Assembly: GCF_001426585.1 (NCBI RefSeq)
Contig: NZ_LMEI01000009.1
Location: 861,628 to 925,627 of the forward strand
Source of the DNA: Streptomyces sp. Root431
Lineage (GTDB): Bacteria; Actinomycetota; Actinomycetes; Streptomycetales; Streptomycetaceae
Direction of reading: 5' to 3'
DNA length: 64,000 nt
The notes beneath the pieces are model-generated. The model saw only the letters and a program-made list of their open reading frames with translations, had not been told where the DNA came from and made no database searches. This document shows, one piece after another, positions 23,628-32,281 of the stretch (position 1 is the first letter of the stretch; each line of letters begins with the position of its first letter). Both the position numbers and the translations under genes were made by a program.

Positions 23628-23676
23628 ACCGCCTGCCCACGGAGACCGCCGGCGCCGCGCGCTCTAGCCTGGTGCG

Positions 23677-24426
23677 ATGACGTACGAGGGGGACTTCCGG
23701 GTCGGAGACGTGCTGTCCGTCGCCTGCCCGTTCACGCCGGCCACCGTCGAACGAGGTGTGGCGTGGGGCCACGTCTCGGTGCGGTGGCCGTGGCGGCGCA
23801 TCGATGCCGACAGCGACTTCTTCCGCTGGAACGGGGTCGTCGCCCTCGGTGTGGACGGTGACGGGGATGCCCCGTCGGAGGTCGGGATGGAGCTGTTCCG
23901 GACCGACCCGCCGCCCGGGCGCCTGAAGGCGGGAGACGCCTGCCGGGTCGGAGTTCCGCCGACCGTGGTCCACGTGACCGCCGTCGAGCACCACGCGCCT
24001 CCGCTGGAGACGGGCTGGCTGCCGCGCCCCGAACTGGCCGTGACCGTACTGCCCCGCGGTCTGTCCTACCGGGAGTTCCCGGACGGCAGCCACCTCAACG
24101 GCGAGGGGTACGCCCTGTACCCGGGCGACGGGATCCCGTTCGCCTTCGAGCTGCTGATGCGGCCGTACCCGTTCCTGCGGCCGGGCGACGAAGTCGCCGA
24201 CGCCGCCGGGCGGGCGTGGCTCTTCGGCGGCCCGTGGGACTGGTCCGCCTTCGATGGGGAAGGGCCCGGCGCGGGCCCCGAATGGCCGCTCGTCCTCCTG
24301 ACCCGATCGGGAGAGCCCTGCTCCGCCGCGGACGCGGAGGCGGCGGCCGAGGGCACGGCGACCGGTTCCCATCAGGAGACCGTCCGGCGCTGGATGTCCC
24401 TCACCGAGGCGTCGCCCACACCCTGA
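23677..24426 (+). CDS. Conserved-looking protein of unknown function
   Basis: A 249-residue soluble protein with no signal peptide or helix. It has no family I recognise. Visible features are FRVGDVLSVACPFTPATVERG, an HVSVRWPWRRIDADSDFFRWNG segment with many aromatic residues, PRGLSYREFPDGSHL, and GRAWLFGGPWDW; the C-terminus is Ala/Glu-rich. Composition and codon use match the neighbours, so it is a genuine gene. The ATG at 23677 has no SD but a -10-like TAGCCT 7 bp before it. It lies 58 bp before the methyltransferase gene on the same strand. Confidence 0.65.
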   Translation: MTYEGDFRVGDVLSVACPFTPATVERGVAWGHVSVRWPWRRIDADSDFFRWNGVVALGVDGDGDAPSEVGMELFRTDPPPGRLKAGDACRVGVPPTVVHVTAVEHHAPPLETGWLPRPELAVTVLPRGLSYREFPDGSHLNGEGYALYPGDGIPFAFELLMRPYPFLRPGDEVADAAGRAWLFGGPWDWSAFDGEGPGAGPEWPLVLLTRSGEPCSAADAEAAAEGTATGSHQETVRRWMSLTEASPTP

Positions 24427-24484
24427 CCCGCCCCTCCCGCCGCCTAGGATCGGCCCACTGACCGGTACGGAGAGGACACGGGCG

Positions 24485-25150
24485 ATGGCGGGCGACGAGC
24501 GGGAGCTGGCCGAGGCCCAGCGGGCGCACTGGCAGAGCACGTACTCCGCCCATCCCGGCATGTACGGCGAGGAGCCGTCCGCGCCGGCGGTCCACGCGGC
24601 CTCCGTCTTCCGCTCCGCCGGAGCCCGGGATCTGCTCGAACTCGGCGCCGGTCACGGCCGTGACGCCCTGTACTTCGCCGACGAGGGCTTCACCGTCCGC
24701 GCCACCGACTTCTCCGCCACCGGCCTGGAGCAGCTGCGCCGCGCCGCGCTCGCCCGGGGCACGGCGGAGCGGGTCACCACGGACGTCCACGACGTCCGCG
24801 ACCCCTTGCCGCTGCCGGACGCCTCGGTCGACGCCGTCTTCGCGCACATGCTGCTGTGCATGGCCCTGTCCACCGAGGAGATCCGGGCCCTCGTCGCCGA
24901 GGTCGCCCGGGTCCTGCGGCCGGGCGGCACCTTCGTCTACACCGTCCGCCACACCGGCGACGCCCACTACGGCGCCGGAATCGCCCACGGCGACGACATC
25001 CACGAGCACGGCGGCTTCGCCGTGCACTTCTTCCCCCGCGAGCTGGTCGACGCCCTCGCCGAGGGCTGGACGCTGGACGAGGTCCACGCCTTCGAGGAGG
25101 GCGACCTGCCCCGCCGTCTGTGGCGCGTCACCCAGACCCTGCCCCGCTGA
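24485..25150 (+). CDS. Class I SAM-dependent methyltransferase
   Basis: A 221-residue Rossmann methyltransferase. Motif I is LLELGAGHGRDALYFA, followed by the acidic loop FTVRATDFS and motif IV-like DASVDAVFAHMLLCMAL, and VLRPGGTFVYTVRH. It most resembles TehB/UbiE-like enzymes acting on small molecules. The start ATG 24485 follows GGAGAGG. Its last 23 bp overlap the end of the convergent SGNH hydrolase gene. Substrate unknown. Confidence 0.86.
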   Translation: MAGDERELAEAQRAHWQSTYSAHPGMYGEEPSAPAVHAASVFRSAGARDLLELGAGHGRDALYFADEGFTVRATDFSATGLEQLRRAALARGTAERVTTDVHDVRDPLPLPDASVDAVFAHMLLCMALSTEEIRALVAEVARVLRPGGTFVYTVRHTGDAHYGAGIAHGDDIHEHGGFAVHFFPRELVDALAEGWTLDEVHAFEEGDLPRRLWRVTQTLPR

Positions 25151-25961
25151 GCGCCGGCCCGTCGCCCGCACCGCGCGGCGCCTGGGTCACCGGCGACAGC
25201 TCCGGGCGCTTGGGCCGGCGGCCGTCGCCCGACGAGCGGCCGCGGACGCGGCGCCCCAGCCAGGGTCCGAGGAAGGCCCCGGCCCAGCGCAGTTCGGCAC
25301 CCGCCGCACGCAGCCCGGTGCGCGCGGGGAGCGGCGGCGGGGGCAGCGGGCGGGTCCAGGCGTCGTCGCTGCCGGGCAGGTCGAGGGCCTGGGCGACCGC
25401 GGCGGCGATCCGCGCGTGGCCGAGCGGACCGGCGTGCAGCCGGTCGGCGCTCCACAGCCGGGGGTCGGTGACGACCGGGTGATGAGAGGTCTCGACGACG
25501 GTGACGCCGTGCCGGCGCGCGGCCTCCCGGATGCGCTCGTTGACGTCCCGCACCCGGGATCCGAGCGGGCGGGCCACCGGGATCAGCCGGCCGACGTCGG
25601 GGAACGTGAGGGTCACGACCCGGGCGCCCTGCCCGGTGAGCTCGGCGAACATCGCCTCCAGGTGCCCGGCCGTCACGTCCGCGTCGAAGCGGGGCCGCAG
25701 CAGGTCGTTGACCCCGGCGACGACCGAGGCGAGGTCCGGCCGCAGCGCGAGCGCCGGGGCCAGCTGCTCGGCCCGCACCTGGCCGGCGAGGCGGCCGCGG
25801 ACGGCGAGGTTGGCGTACCGCGCCTGCGGCTGGTCGCGGGCGATCAGCTCGGCGAGCCGGTCCGCCCAGCCGCGCAGGCCGACGGTGTCGTCACCGTCGC
25901 CGACCCCTTCGGTCTGACTGTCGCCCAGGGCGACGTACCGCAGAAACGTACCGTCCGACAT
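25128..25961 (-). CDS. SGNH/GDSL-family hydrolase
   Basis: A 277-residue esterase/lipase of the SGNH fold. The start ATG 25961-25959 has SD GGAGGG; an upstream start with nine extra residues is less likely. Block I is VALGDSQTEGVGDG (nucleophile Ser), block III is VVAGVNDLL (oxyanion Asn), and block V is SADRLHAGPLGH (Asp and His). No signal peptide is seen, so it is probably cytoplasmic. The C-terminal 60 residues are a Pro/Arg-rich disordered tail. It overlaps the convergent methyltransferase end by 23 bp. Confidence 0.88.
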   Translation of the reverse strand: MSDGTFLRYVALGDSQTEGVGDGDDTVGLRGWADRLAELIARDQPQARYANLAVRGRLAGQVRAEQLAPALALRPDLASVVAGVNDLLRPRFDADVTAGHLEAMFAELTGQGARVVTLTFPDVGRLIPVARPLGSRVRDVNERIREAARRHGVTVVETSHHPVVTDPRLWSADRLHAGPLGHARIAAAVAQALDLPGSDDAWTRPLPPPPLPARTGLRAAGAELRWAGAFLGPWLGRRVRGRSSGDGRRPKRPELSPVTQAPRGAGDGPALSGAGSG

Positions 25962-26099
25962 GAGCCCTCCGCTTTCCCCCACACCCACCGTACTAACTTT
26001 TTTGACTATACAACTCAGCCTCTACCCTGAGATGGCTGGAGACCGTCGGGAGGGGCCGTACACGGGCCCCGCGACCACCCGCCGCCTATCCTTCGACCC

Positions 26100-27467
26100 A
26101 TGCCCCTCCCCCTCCGCGACCGCCCCGGAGGCCGCCTGCCGCCGCGGACCGCCGACGCCCTCGTCGCCTGCGTCGTCCTGGTCGTCGTGGCGCTCTGGAC
26201 ACTCCTCTCCGGGCGGTACGCGAGCGAACCGGCGCTCCGCACGGTGCTCGGCTGGGCGCTCGTCCTGATCGGCTGCGGGGCCCTCTACTTCCGGCGCAGG
26301 CAACCGGTCGCCGTAGCCGTCGTCACGCTGCTCGCCTGCGCCGTCTACTACCCGCTGTCCGCCCAGGACGGCCCGCTCATGATCGCCTTCGCGCTAGCGC
26401 TCTACACCACCGCCGCCGAGGGCCGGTTCGCCGCCGCCGTCGCGCTCGCCGCCGTCACCCTGCTCGCCGTCGGTCTCGGCGAGATCCGGCAGCAGCCAGG
26501 GCACCGGCAGATCGACGACACCTCGCTCGCCATGCTGGCCGGCTGGCTCATCAGCCTCGTCGCCGTGGGCCGCGCCCAGCGCACCCGGCTCGCGTATCTC
26601 CACGAGGTCGAACAGCGCGCGCTCGCCGCCGAGCGGGAGCAGGAGGCCAGGGCCCGGCAGAGCGCCACCGAGGAGCGGCTGCGGATCGCCCGGGAACTGC
26701 ACGACATCCTCGGCCACAGCGTCTCCCTGATCAACGTCCAGTCCGGCGCCGCGCTGCACCGGCTGAGCAAGAACCCGGCCCCCGAGGCCGGGCTCGCGAC
26801 CGCCGCCGAGGCCCTGGAGGCGGTGAAGTCCACCAGCAAGGACGCGCTGCGCGAGCTGCGGGCCACGCTCGGCGTGCTGCGCCGGGCCGACGAGGCCACG
26901 CCGACCTCCCCGGCCTCCGGCCTCGCTCTCCTCGGCGACCTCGCGGAGCGGGCCCGGAGCGCGGGACTCGACGTCCGTACGAGCGTCACGGGCACGCCCG
27001 TACCGCTGTCGCCGCCCGTCGATCTCGCCGCGTACCGGATCGTGCAGGAGTCGCTGACGAACGTCACCCGGCACGCGGGCGCCCATACCGTAAGGATCAC
27101 CCTCGACTGGGACGCGGACGCAGACACGAACGCCGACACGGACGCGAACCCCGACACGAGCGCCGGCACGGACGAGGACGCCGATACGAGCGCCGGCAGC
27201 GGCACGCGTACGCGCGCGGGCACGCGCGTGCTGCGCCTGCGGATCGCGGACGACGGCGGGGGCGCGCCCGAGGGTGGGTCCCCGGGCAGCGGCATCCGGG
27301 GCATGGCGGAACGGGCCCGCGCGCTCGGCGGCGAGCTCACCGCAGGGAACGCCGGCGGCGGCTTCCTCGTCGACGCCAGACTCCCGCTCACCGCACCACC
27401 GCCGGCCGACACCGCACCCCCCACAGCACCGGCATCAGCCCCCTCGCCCGAAGGAAACCCCCGATGA
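26100..27467 (+). CDS. NarL-type (HisKA_3) sensor histidine kinase with acidic low-complexity insertion
   Basis: A 455-residue membrane kinase. About five N-terminal helices (residues 18-160) are followed by a cytoplasmic coil and the H-box ERLRIARELHDILGHSVSL (His201). The HATPase N-box is QESLTNVTRHAGA and the glycine box is GSGIRGMAERA. Between the N-box and the G1 box (ADDGGGAP) is an insertion of about 40 residues made of Asp, Thr, Ala, Asn and Ser (residues about 337-378). -10-like TATCCT lies 8 bp before the ATG, suggesting a leaderless mRNA. The ATGA overlap with the downstream regulator shows a paired two-component system. The stimulus is unknown. Confidence 0.9.
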   Translation: MPLPLRDRPGGRLPPRTADALVACVVLVVVALWTLLSGRYASEPALRTVLGWALVLIGCGALYFRRRQPVAVAVVTLLACAVYYPLSAQDGPLMIAFALALYTTAAEGRFAAAVALAAVTLLAVGLGEIRQQPGHRQIDDTSLAMLAGWLISLVAVGRAQRTRLAYLHEVEQRALAAEREQEARARQSATEERLRIARELHDILGHSVSLINVQSGAALHRLSKNPAPEAGLATAAEALEAVKSTSKDALRELRATLGVLRRADEATPTSPASGLALLGDLAERARSAGLDVRTSVTGTPVPLSPPVDLAAYRIVQESLTNVTRHAGAHTVRITLDWDADADTNADTDANPDTSAGTDEDADTSAGSGTRTRAGTRVLRLRIADDGGGAPEGGSPGSGIRGMAERARALGGELTAGNAGGGFLVDARLPLTAPPPADTAPPTAPASAPSPEGNPR

Positions 27468-28141
27468 TCCGTGTCGTGCTCGCCGACGACCAGACCCTTG
27501 TCCGGGCCGGTTTCCGGTCGATCCTGTCCGACGAGGACGACATCGAGGTCGTCGGCGAGGCCGGGGACGGCGAGCAGGCCATCGCCCTCGCCCGTGAACT
27601 CCGCCCGGACGTCGTCCTGATGGACATCCGCATGCCGGTGCTCGACGGCCTGGAGGCCACCCGGCGCATCACCTCCGACGAGCGGCTCGAAGGCGTCCGG
27701 GTGGTCGTCCTGACCACCTTCGACGCCGACGACCATGTGTACGGGGCGCTGCGCGGGGGCGCGTCGGGCTTCCTGGTCAAGGACACCGAGCCGATGGAAC
27801 TCCTGCACGCCGTACGGGTGGTGGCGCGCGGCGACGCCCTGATCGCCCCCGCCGTGACCCGCCGTCTCATCGCCGAGTTCGCCGACCGCGCGGGCGGCGC
27901 CGGACGGCACCCGGACCCGAGCCCCCGTCTGAACGCCCTGACCGAGCGCGAGCGCGAGGTGCTCGGCCTGGTGGGCGCGGGCCTCTCCAACGACGAGATC
28001 GCCGGCCGGCTCGTCCTCTCCCCCGCCACCGCCAAGACCCACGTCAGCCGGATCATGACCAAGCTGGCCGTACGCGACCGGGCGCAGCTGGTCATCCTGG
28101 CGTACGAGTCGGGGATGATCACCCCCGGCTGGCTGGCCTGA
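27464..28141 (+). CDS. NarL/FixJ-type response regulator
   Basis: A 225-residue regulator translationally coupled to the kinase by an ATGA overlap. The receiver (residues 1-120) has VLADDQTLVRAGF, phospho-acceptor Asp54 in VVLMDIRMPVLDGLEATRRI and the Lys of FLVKDTEPMELL. The C-terminal LuxR-type HTH is LTEREREVLGLVGAGLSNDEIAGRLVLSPATAKTHVSRIMTKL. The linker is Gly/Arg-rich. The next gene downstream on the same strand is cydA (166 bp); a role in controlling that oxidase is possible but not shown by sequence. Confidence 0.92.
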   Translation: MIRVVLADDQTLVRAGFRSILSDEDDIEVVGEAGDGEQAIALARELRPDVVLMDIRMPVLDGLEATRRITSDERLEGVRVVVLTTFDADDHVYGALRGGASGFLVKDTEPMELLHAVRVVARGDALIAPAVTRRLIAEFADRAGGAGRHPDPSPRLNALTEREREVLGLVGAGLSNDEIAGRLVLSPATAKTHVSRIMTKLAVRDRAQLVILAYESGMITPGWLA

Positions 28142-28307
28142 CCCTCAGCGCCGCCTGGGCTCGACCGGCCACTGATCCCCTAGGGGCCGGGGCCCGGAGT
28201 CGCAACTCCCGGGGTACGCGCGCGTGGGCCGGCGCAACCCAGGGGGTACGCCGGGTGTCCTCCCCGGGCCGACGCCAAGCCTTTGACCGTACGCCGACAC
28301 TGACCGG

Positions 28308-29690
28308 GTGAATCAGGACGTACTCGATCTCGCGCGGCTGCAGTTCGCCCTCACCGCCGGCGGCCACTTCCTCTTCGTCGCCCTCACCCTGGGGCTCGTC
28401 ACCATCGTGGCCGCGCTCCAGACCCGGGCCACGATCAGCGGCAAGCCGCAGGACGCCCGGATGGTGCGCTTCTGGGGCCAGCTGTACGTGATCAACTACG
28501 CGGTCGGGATCGTCACCGGTCTGGTGATGGAGTTCCAGTTCGGCATGGCCTGGAGCGGGCTCACCCACGAGGCGGGCAACATCCTCGGCGCCTCGCTCGC
28601 GGTGGAGACCATCGTGGCCTTCTTCGTCGAGTCGACCTTCCTCGGCCTGTGGATCTTCGGCTGGCACCGGCTCAACCGCTGGGCCCATCTGGCGGCCATC
28701 TGGATCGTCGCCCTCACCGCCTACGTGTCGGCGTACTGGATCCTCGTCTCCAACGGCTTCCTGAACCACCCCGTGGGGTACTCCTCCGAGAACGGCGAGC
28801 TCGTCCTGGACGACCCGGTCGCGGTCCTGACGAACCCGTCGGCGCTCCTCGCGTTCGGGCACGTCCTCGCCGGGGCCCTGCTCACCGCCGGGTTCTTCAT
28901 GGCCGGGGTGAGCGCGTACCACCTCTTCCGGCGCAGCCCCGAGTGGGATTTCTTCGGGCGCAGTCTGCGGATCGGGGTGTTCGTGTCCGCGCCCGCGCTG
29001 ATGGCGGCAGCGGTGTTCGGCGGGATCCAGTTCGCCACCCTCACCACCTTCCAGCCGATGAAGTCGGCCGTCTTCAGCGGAAAGGCGGCGGAGATCGCGC
29101 GGCTCCAGGCGGAGCTGTCGGCCGAGTTCGGGCCCGGCGACTACGTGCCCTCGGAGGCGTGGACCCGGGGCGGCGGTCTGGTGATGCTGATCGGCTTCGC
29201 CCTGATGATGTACCTGTGCTTCGCCGGGGTGATCCTGGCCTGCTTCAAGACGGTCGTCTTCCGCTTCCGGTTCTGGCACCTCGTCCTGATGGCCGCTGTG
29301 CCGCTGCCGTACCTCGCGATGATCGGCGGCTGGGTCTTCAGGGAGTCCGGCCGACAGCCCTGGGTCGTCTACGGGCTGCTCAAGACGGAGGACGCCGTCT
29401 CGGATCTCTCCCCCGGCACCATGCGGCTCTCCCTCACCGTCTTCACCACGGTCTTCGCTCTGCTCGCCCTCCTCAACGCCTGGCTCCTCGCCCGGCACGC
29501 CCGCCGCGGCCCGGTGGAGTCCGGACTCGGCCACGACGAACGACCGGGACGCGACGACCAGAAACCGGACGGCTCAGGCCGAGGGGACGGCTCAGGCGAA
29601 GGGCACGGTCCAAAACCGAACGGATCCGACCAGGGGGACGGCCCGCCCCCGTCCGACCCCGCGGACGCGCTGCCCGCGCCCCGCTACTGA
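28308..29690 (+). CDS. cydA: Cytochrome bd-type ubiquinol oxidase subunit I (CydA-like)
   Basis: A 460-residue membrane subunit with GTG start. Haem ligands and oxygen-site residues are present: His in ALTAGGHFLF, MEFQFGMAW, the two Glu in VETIVAFFVESTF, His in GHVLAGALL, and GRQPW. The quinol loop is short and diverged: QPMKSAVFSGKAAEIARLQAEL, where the usual QPMK-AAAEA Glu is replaced by Ser/Gly. The C-terminus ends in a 55-residue Gly/Asp/Pro-rich tail. It reduces oxygen to water using quinol electrons at the membrane. It is followed by a short cydB-like gene; no cydCD is nearby. Confidence 0.88.
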   Translation: MNQDVLDLARLQFALTAGGHFLFVALTLGLVTIVAALQTRATISGKPQDARMVRFWGQLYVINYAVGIVTGLVMEFQFGMAWSGLTHEAGNILGASLAVETIVAFFVESTFLGLWIFGWHRLNRWAHLAAIWIVALTAYVSAYWILVSNGFLNHPVGYSSENGELVLDDPVAVLTNPSALLAFGHVLAGALLTAGFFMAGVSAYHLFRRSPEWDFFGRSLRIGVFVSAPALMAAAVFGGIQFATLTTFQPMKSAVFSGKAAEIARLQAELSAEFGPGDYVPSEAWTRGGGLVMLIGFALMMYLCFAGVILACFKTVVFRFRFWHLVLMAAVPLPYLAMIGGWVFRESGRQPWVVYGLLKTEDAVSDLSPGTMRLSLTVFTTVFALLALLNAWLLARHARRGPVESGLGHDERPGRDDQKPDGSGRGDGSGEGHGPKPNGSDQGDGPPPSDPADALPAPRY

Positions 29691-29759
29691 GCTGGGGGCC
29701 ACGCCCCCCACCCGTTCGGCCCCGCCCCCGTCAACCCCCGCCAACCCGGAGGAGCCCCC

Positions 29760-30539
29760 ATGGAGACCCTGGCCATCGCTCTGCTCGCCTTCTTCGCCGC
29801 GGGCTGGTTCGTACTCGCCGGAGCGGACATCGGCACCGGCATGCTCACCCCCTGGCTCGGCCGCGGGGACCGGGAACGGCGTCTCGTCCTCGCCTCCTTC
29901 GCGCCCTTCTTCCTCGGCAACGAGGTCTGGCTGGTCGCCACCGCGGGCGTGCTCGTCGGCTGCTTCCCCGCCCTCGAAGGGGAGCTCCTGAGCGGCCAGG
30001 CCCCCGTACTCGTCGCCCTCCTGACCGGCTGGATCGTCCGCGACACGGGACTCTGGTCGCGCGGCCGGGGCCCGGGGCCGCGCTGGCGCGCCGGCTGCGA
30101 CGCCGCCGTGACGAGCGGCAGCTGGACGGTCGCCCTCTCCTGGGGCTGGCTGCTCGCGGCCCTGCTCACCGGACGGCCCGACGCGCCGGCGACCGGTGTG
30201 ACGGCCGTGCTCACCGCGCTCGCGGTGGCCGCCCTGTTCGCCGCGCACGGGCTGGGATTCGCCACGCTCCGGCTGACGGGGCTCCCGTACGAGCGGGCCC
30301 GCAAGCTCGTCGGACGCGCGGGCCGCCCCTGGCAGTCCTTCGCCCTCACCGGCGTCCTCCTCGGCGGTCTGCCGCTCGGCGCGGGAACGACGCTGCCGCT
30401 CGCCGAGAAGGCGGCCTCCCCCGCCACGCTGGCCCTGCTCGTCCCCGCCCTCCTCGTCGTCACGCCGCTCCTCGTGGCGGTCCAGGCCTGGACCTGGCAC
30501 GCCTTCCGGCACCGGGTCACCCGCCCCTCGTACCTCTGA
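29760..30539 (+). CDS. cydB: Cytochrome bd-type oxidase subunit II (short CydB-like)
   Basis: A 259-residue membrane protein, well below the usual 330-380 residues of CydB. The N-terminal half keeps subunit II marks: VLAGADIGTGML in helix 1 and FLGNEVWLVATAG in helix 2. It then has about five more helices, including LSWGWLLAALLTG. SD GGAGGAG before ATG 29760. It is 69 bp behind cydA and convergent with the AI-2E gene. The shorter length suggests loss of one or two terminal helices, as in other compact subunit II forms. It has no visible premature stop, so it is probably functional. Confidence 0.82.
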   Translation: METLAIALLAFFAAGWFVLAGADIGTGMLTPWLGRGDRERRLVLASFAPFFLGNEVWLVATAGVLVGCFPALEGELLSGQAPVLVALLTGWIVRDTGLWSRGRGPGPRWRAGCDAAVTSGSWTVALSWGWLLAALLTGRPDAPATGVTAVLTALAVAALFAAHGLGFATLRLTGLPYERARKLVGRAGRPWQSFALTGVLLGGLPLGAGTTLPLAEKAASPATLALLVPALLVVTPLLVAVQAWTWHAFRHRVTRPSYL

Positions 30540-30563
30540 GCCGGGGCAGCGCGTCCGCGGGGG

Positions 30564-31925
30564 TCAGGACTCCTCCGAAGAGGCCTCCTTCTTGTGCTGC
30601 AGGGCCTTCTGCAGCCGGGCCACCACGGCCTCGCCGTATCTCCGGTGGCCGTGGACCCGCGGGTCGTCCGTCACGTCGTACCGCTTCACATAGGCGCCGA
30701 GGAAGGCCTGCAGCGTGGCCACCGCCGGGATCGCGATCAGCGCGCCGACGGCGCCGAGCAGCGCCGTGCCGGCGATCACCGAGCCGAAGGCCACCGCCGG
30801 GTGGATGTCCACCGTCTTCGAGGTCAGCTTCGGCTGGAGCACGTAGTTCTCGAACTGCTGGTAGATCACGACGAAGCCGAGCACCCACAGCGCGTACCAG
30901 GGGTTGACGGTGAAGGCGATGAGCATCGGCAGGGCGCCGGCCAGATAGGTGCCGATGGTCGGGATGAACTGCGACACCAGACCGACCCAGACCGCGAGCG
31001 CCGGCGCGTACGGCACGTCCAGGATCTCGAAGAGGACGAAGTGGGCGACGCCGGAGACGAGGGCCATGAGGCCGCGCGAGTAGAGGTAGCCGCCGGTCTT
31101 GTCGACCGCGATCTCCCAGGCCCGCAGCACCTCGGTCTGCCGGGCGGGCGGCAGGACGGAACAGAGCGCGCGCCGCAGCCGGGGCCCGTCGGCCGCGAAG
31201 TAGAACGAGAACAGGAAGATCGTCAGGAGCCGGAACAGGCCGCCGAGGACGGTGGCGGAGACGTCGAGCACGCCGGAGGCGCTGTTCTGCACGTACTTCT
31301 GCAGCCAGTCGGAGCTCAGGACGCTGTCCTGGACCTCGACTCTGGACAGGTCCGTGTGGAAGTTCTGGTTGATCCAGTTGATCAGTGAGTCGAGGTACTT
31401 GGGGAAGTTCTCGACCATGTCCACGATCTGCCCGGCGAGCATCGAGCCGAGGAGGACGACGAAGCCGACGCTGAAGACCAGGACGGCGAAGAAGACGAGG
31501 AAGGTGGCGAGGCCCCGCCGCATCCCGCGCGCCGCCATGCGCCCGACCGCCGGCTCGATGGCGAGGGCGAGGAAGAACGCGAGCAGGATGTTGACGAGGA
31601 GTCCGACGAGCTGGTGGAAGGCCCAGCTGCCCAGCAGGAAACAGGAGTAGAGCGCGAGGGCCAGGACGAGCGCGCGCGGCAGCCAGCGGGGCATGCGCGC
31701 GGCCTGCCGGGAACCCGCAGGTGGAGCGGTCGGGGCCGGCGGAGCCGTAAGCGCCGGCGACGCGACCGCGACCGTCGGCTCGGCCTGCGACTCGATCGCG
31801 GCCTGCGACTCGATCGCGGCCTGTGACTCGATCGCGGCCGTCGGCTCGGTCGAGGTCGTCGGCTCGGTCTGCGGTTTTTTCGGCTCGGTCTCGGGCGTCT
31901 TTTCGGTGTCGTCAGTCGGGGCCAC
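30564..31925 (-). CDS. AI-2E family transporter (TqsA/PerM-like)
   Basis: A 453-residue integral membrane protein of the AI-2E/UPF0118 family, with eight or so helices: WLPRALVLALALYSCFLLGSWAF, LVNILLAFFLALAIEP, TFLVFFAVLVFSVGFVVLLG, and FGSVIAGTALLGAVGALIAIP near the C-terminus. These proteins export small signals or ions; the substrate is not fixed. GTG 31925 is chosen because it gives a plausible N-terminus; a second GTG at 31988 is possible and neither has a strong SD. The first 80 residues are low complexity: Pro/Thr/Glu stretches and three AAIESQ repeats. It is convergent with cydB. The C-terminal tail (LQHKKEASSEES) is charged. Confidence 0.85.
   Translation of the reverse strand: MAPTDDTEKTPETEPKKPQTEPTTSTEPTAAIESQAAIESQAAIESQAEPTVAVASPALTAPPAPTAPPAGSRQAARMPRWLPRALVLALALYSCFLLGSWAFHQLVGLLVNILLAFFLALAIEPAVGRMAARGMRRGLATFLVFFAVLVFSVGFVVLLGSMLAGQIVDMVENFPKYLDSLINWINQNFHTDLSRVEVQDSVLSSDWLQKYVQNSASGVLDVSATVLGGLFRLLTIFLFSFYFAADGPRLRRALCSVLPPARQTEVLRAWEIAVDKTGGYLYSRGLMALVSGVAHFVLFEILDVPYAPALAVWVGLVSQFIPTIGTYLAGALPMLIAFTVNPWYALWVLGFVVIYQQFENYVLQPKLTSKTVDIHPAVAFGSVIAGTALLGAVGALIAIPAVATLQAFLGAYVKRYDVTDDPRVHGHRRYGEAVVARLQKALQHKKEASSEES
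31783..31836 (-). repeat. 18-bp tandem repeat in the AI-2E N-terminal coding region
   Basis: The unit GCCTGCGACTCGATCGCG occurs three times (31783-31800, 31801-31818, 31819-31836, the third with one C-to-T change). Leftward it encodes the hexapeptide AAIESQ. The period is a multiple of three. Confidence 0.95.
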
Positions 31926-32007
31926 CCCGCCAGTCTCGCGCACCGCACGGACATTCCACCCGGGACCCCGCACATCCCTGCTAGTCACCCCATGGTCTAC
32001 CGGCCGC

Positions 32008-32202
32008 TCACCGCTTGTCGGCCGGTACGTCGACGGCCGCGCAGACGGCCCGCCAGACGTCCTTGGCCTCCCAGCCGGCGTCCAGGGCGTCCACCACCGT
32101 CCGCCCGCCGAGCTCCGTCATCACATGGTCTCGCGCGAAGGAGTCCGCGTAGGACGCACCGAAGTGGTCCGCCATCCGCTCCCAGAAAATCGTCAACCGC
32201 AT
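32008..32202 (-). CDS. DUF3046 protein
   Basis: A 64-residue protein matching DUF3046: MRLTIFWERMADHFGASYAD, FARDHVMTELGGRTVVDALDAG, WEAKDVWRAVCAAVDVP. It is found in most actinobacteria near recA/recX. It looks like a small helical cytoplasmic protein; function unknown. The GATACT box 7-12 bp before the ATG suggests a leaderless transcript. It is divergent from the following toroid-like gene, with 79 bp between starts. Confidence 0.9.
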   Translation of the reverse strand: MRLTIFWERMADHFGASYADSFARDHVMTELGGRTVVDALDAGWEAKDVWRAVCAAVDVPADKR

Positions 32203-32281
32203 GACGCCAGTATCCCGCTCCCAAGAGTGCAGCCCGCTCCGCAGGCCTTGTCACCGCGACTTTCCGCCCTACGGTCGGAGC

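Noticed and set aside
28142..28307. A Rex redox operator before cydA
   Set aside because: No TGTGAA-N6-TTCACA-like palindrome is present in the gap.
29760..30539. Short CydB as a pseudogene
   Set aside because: No frameshift or premature stop is visible, it has a strong SD, and its helices and the key GADIGTG and GNEVWL segments are intact.
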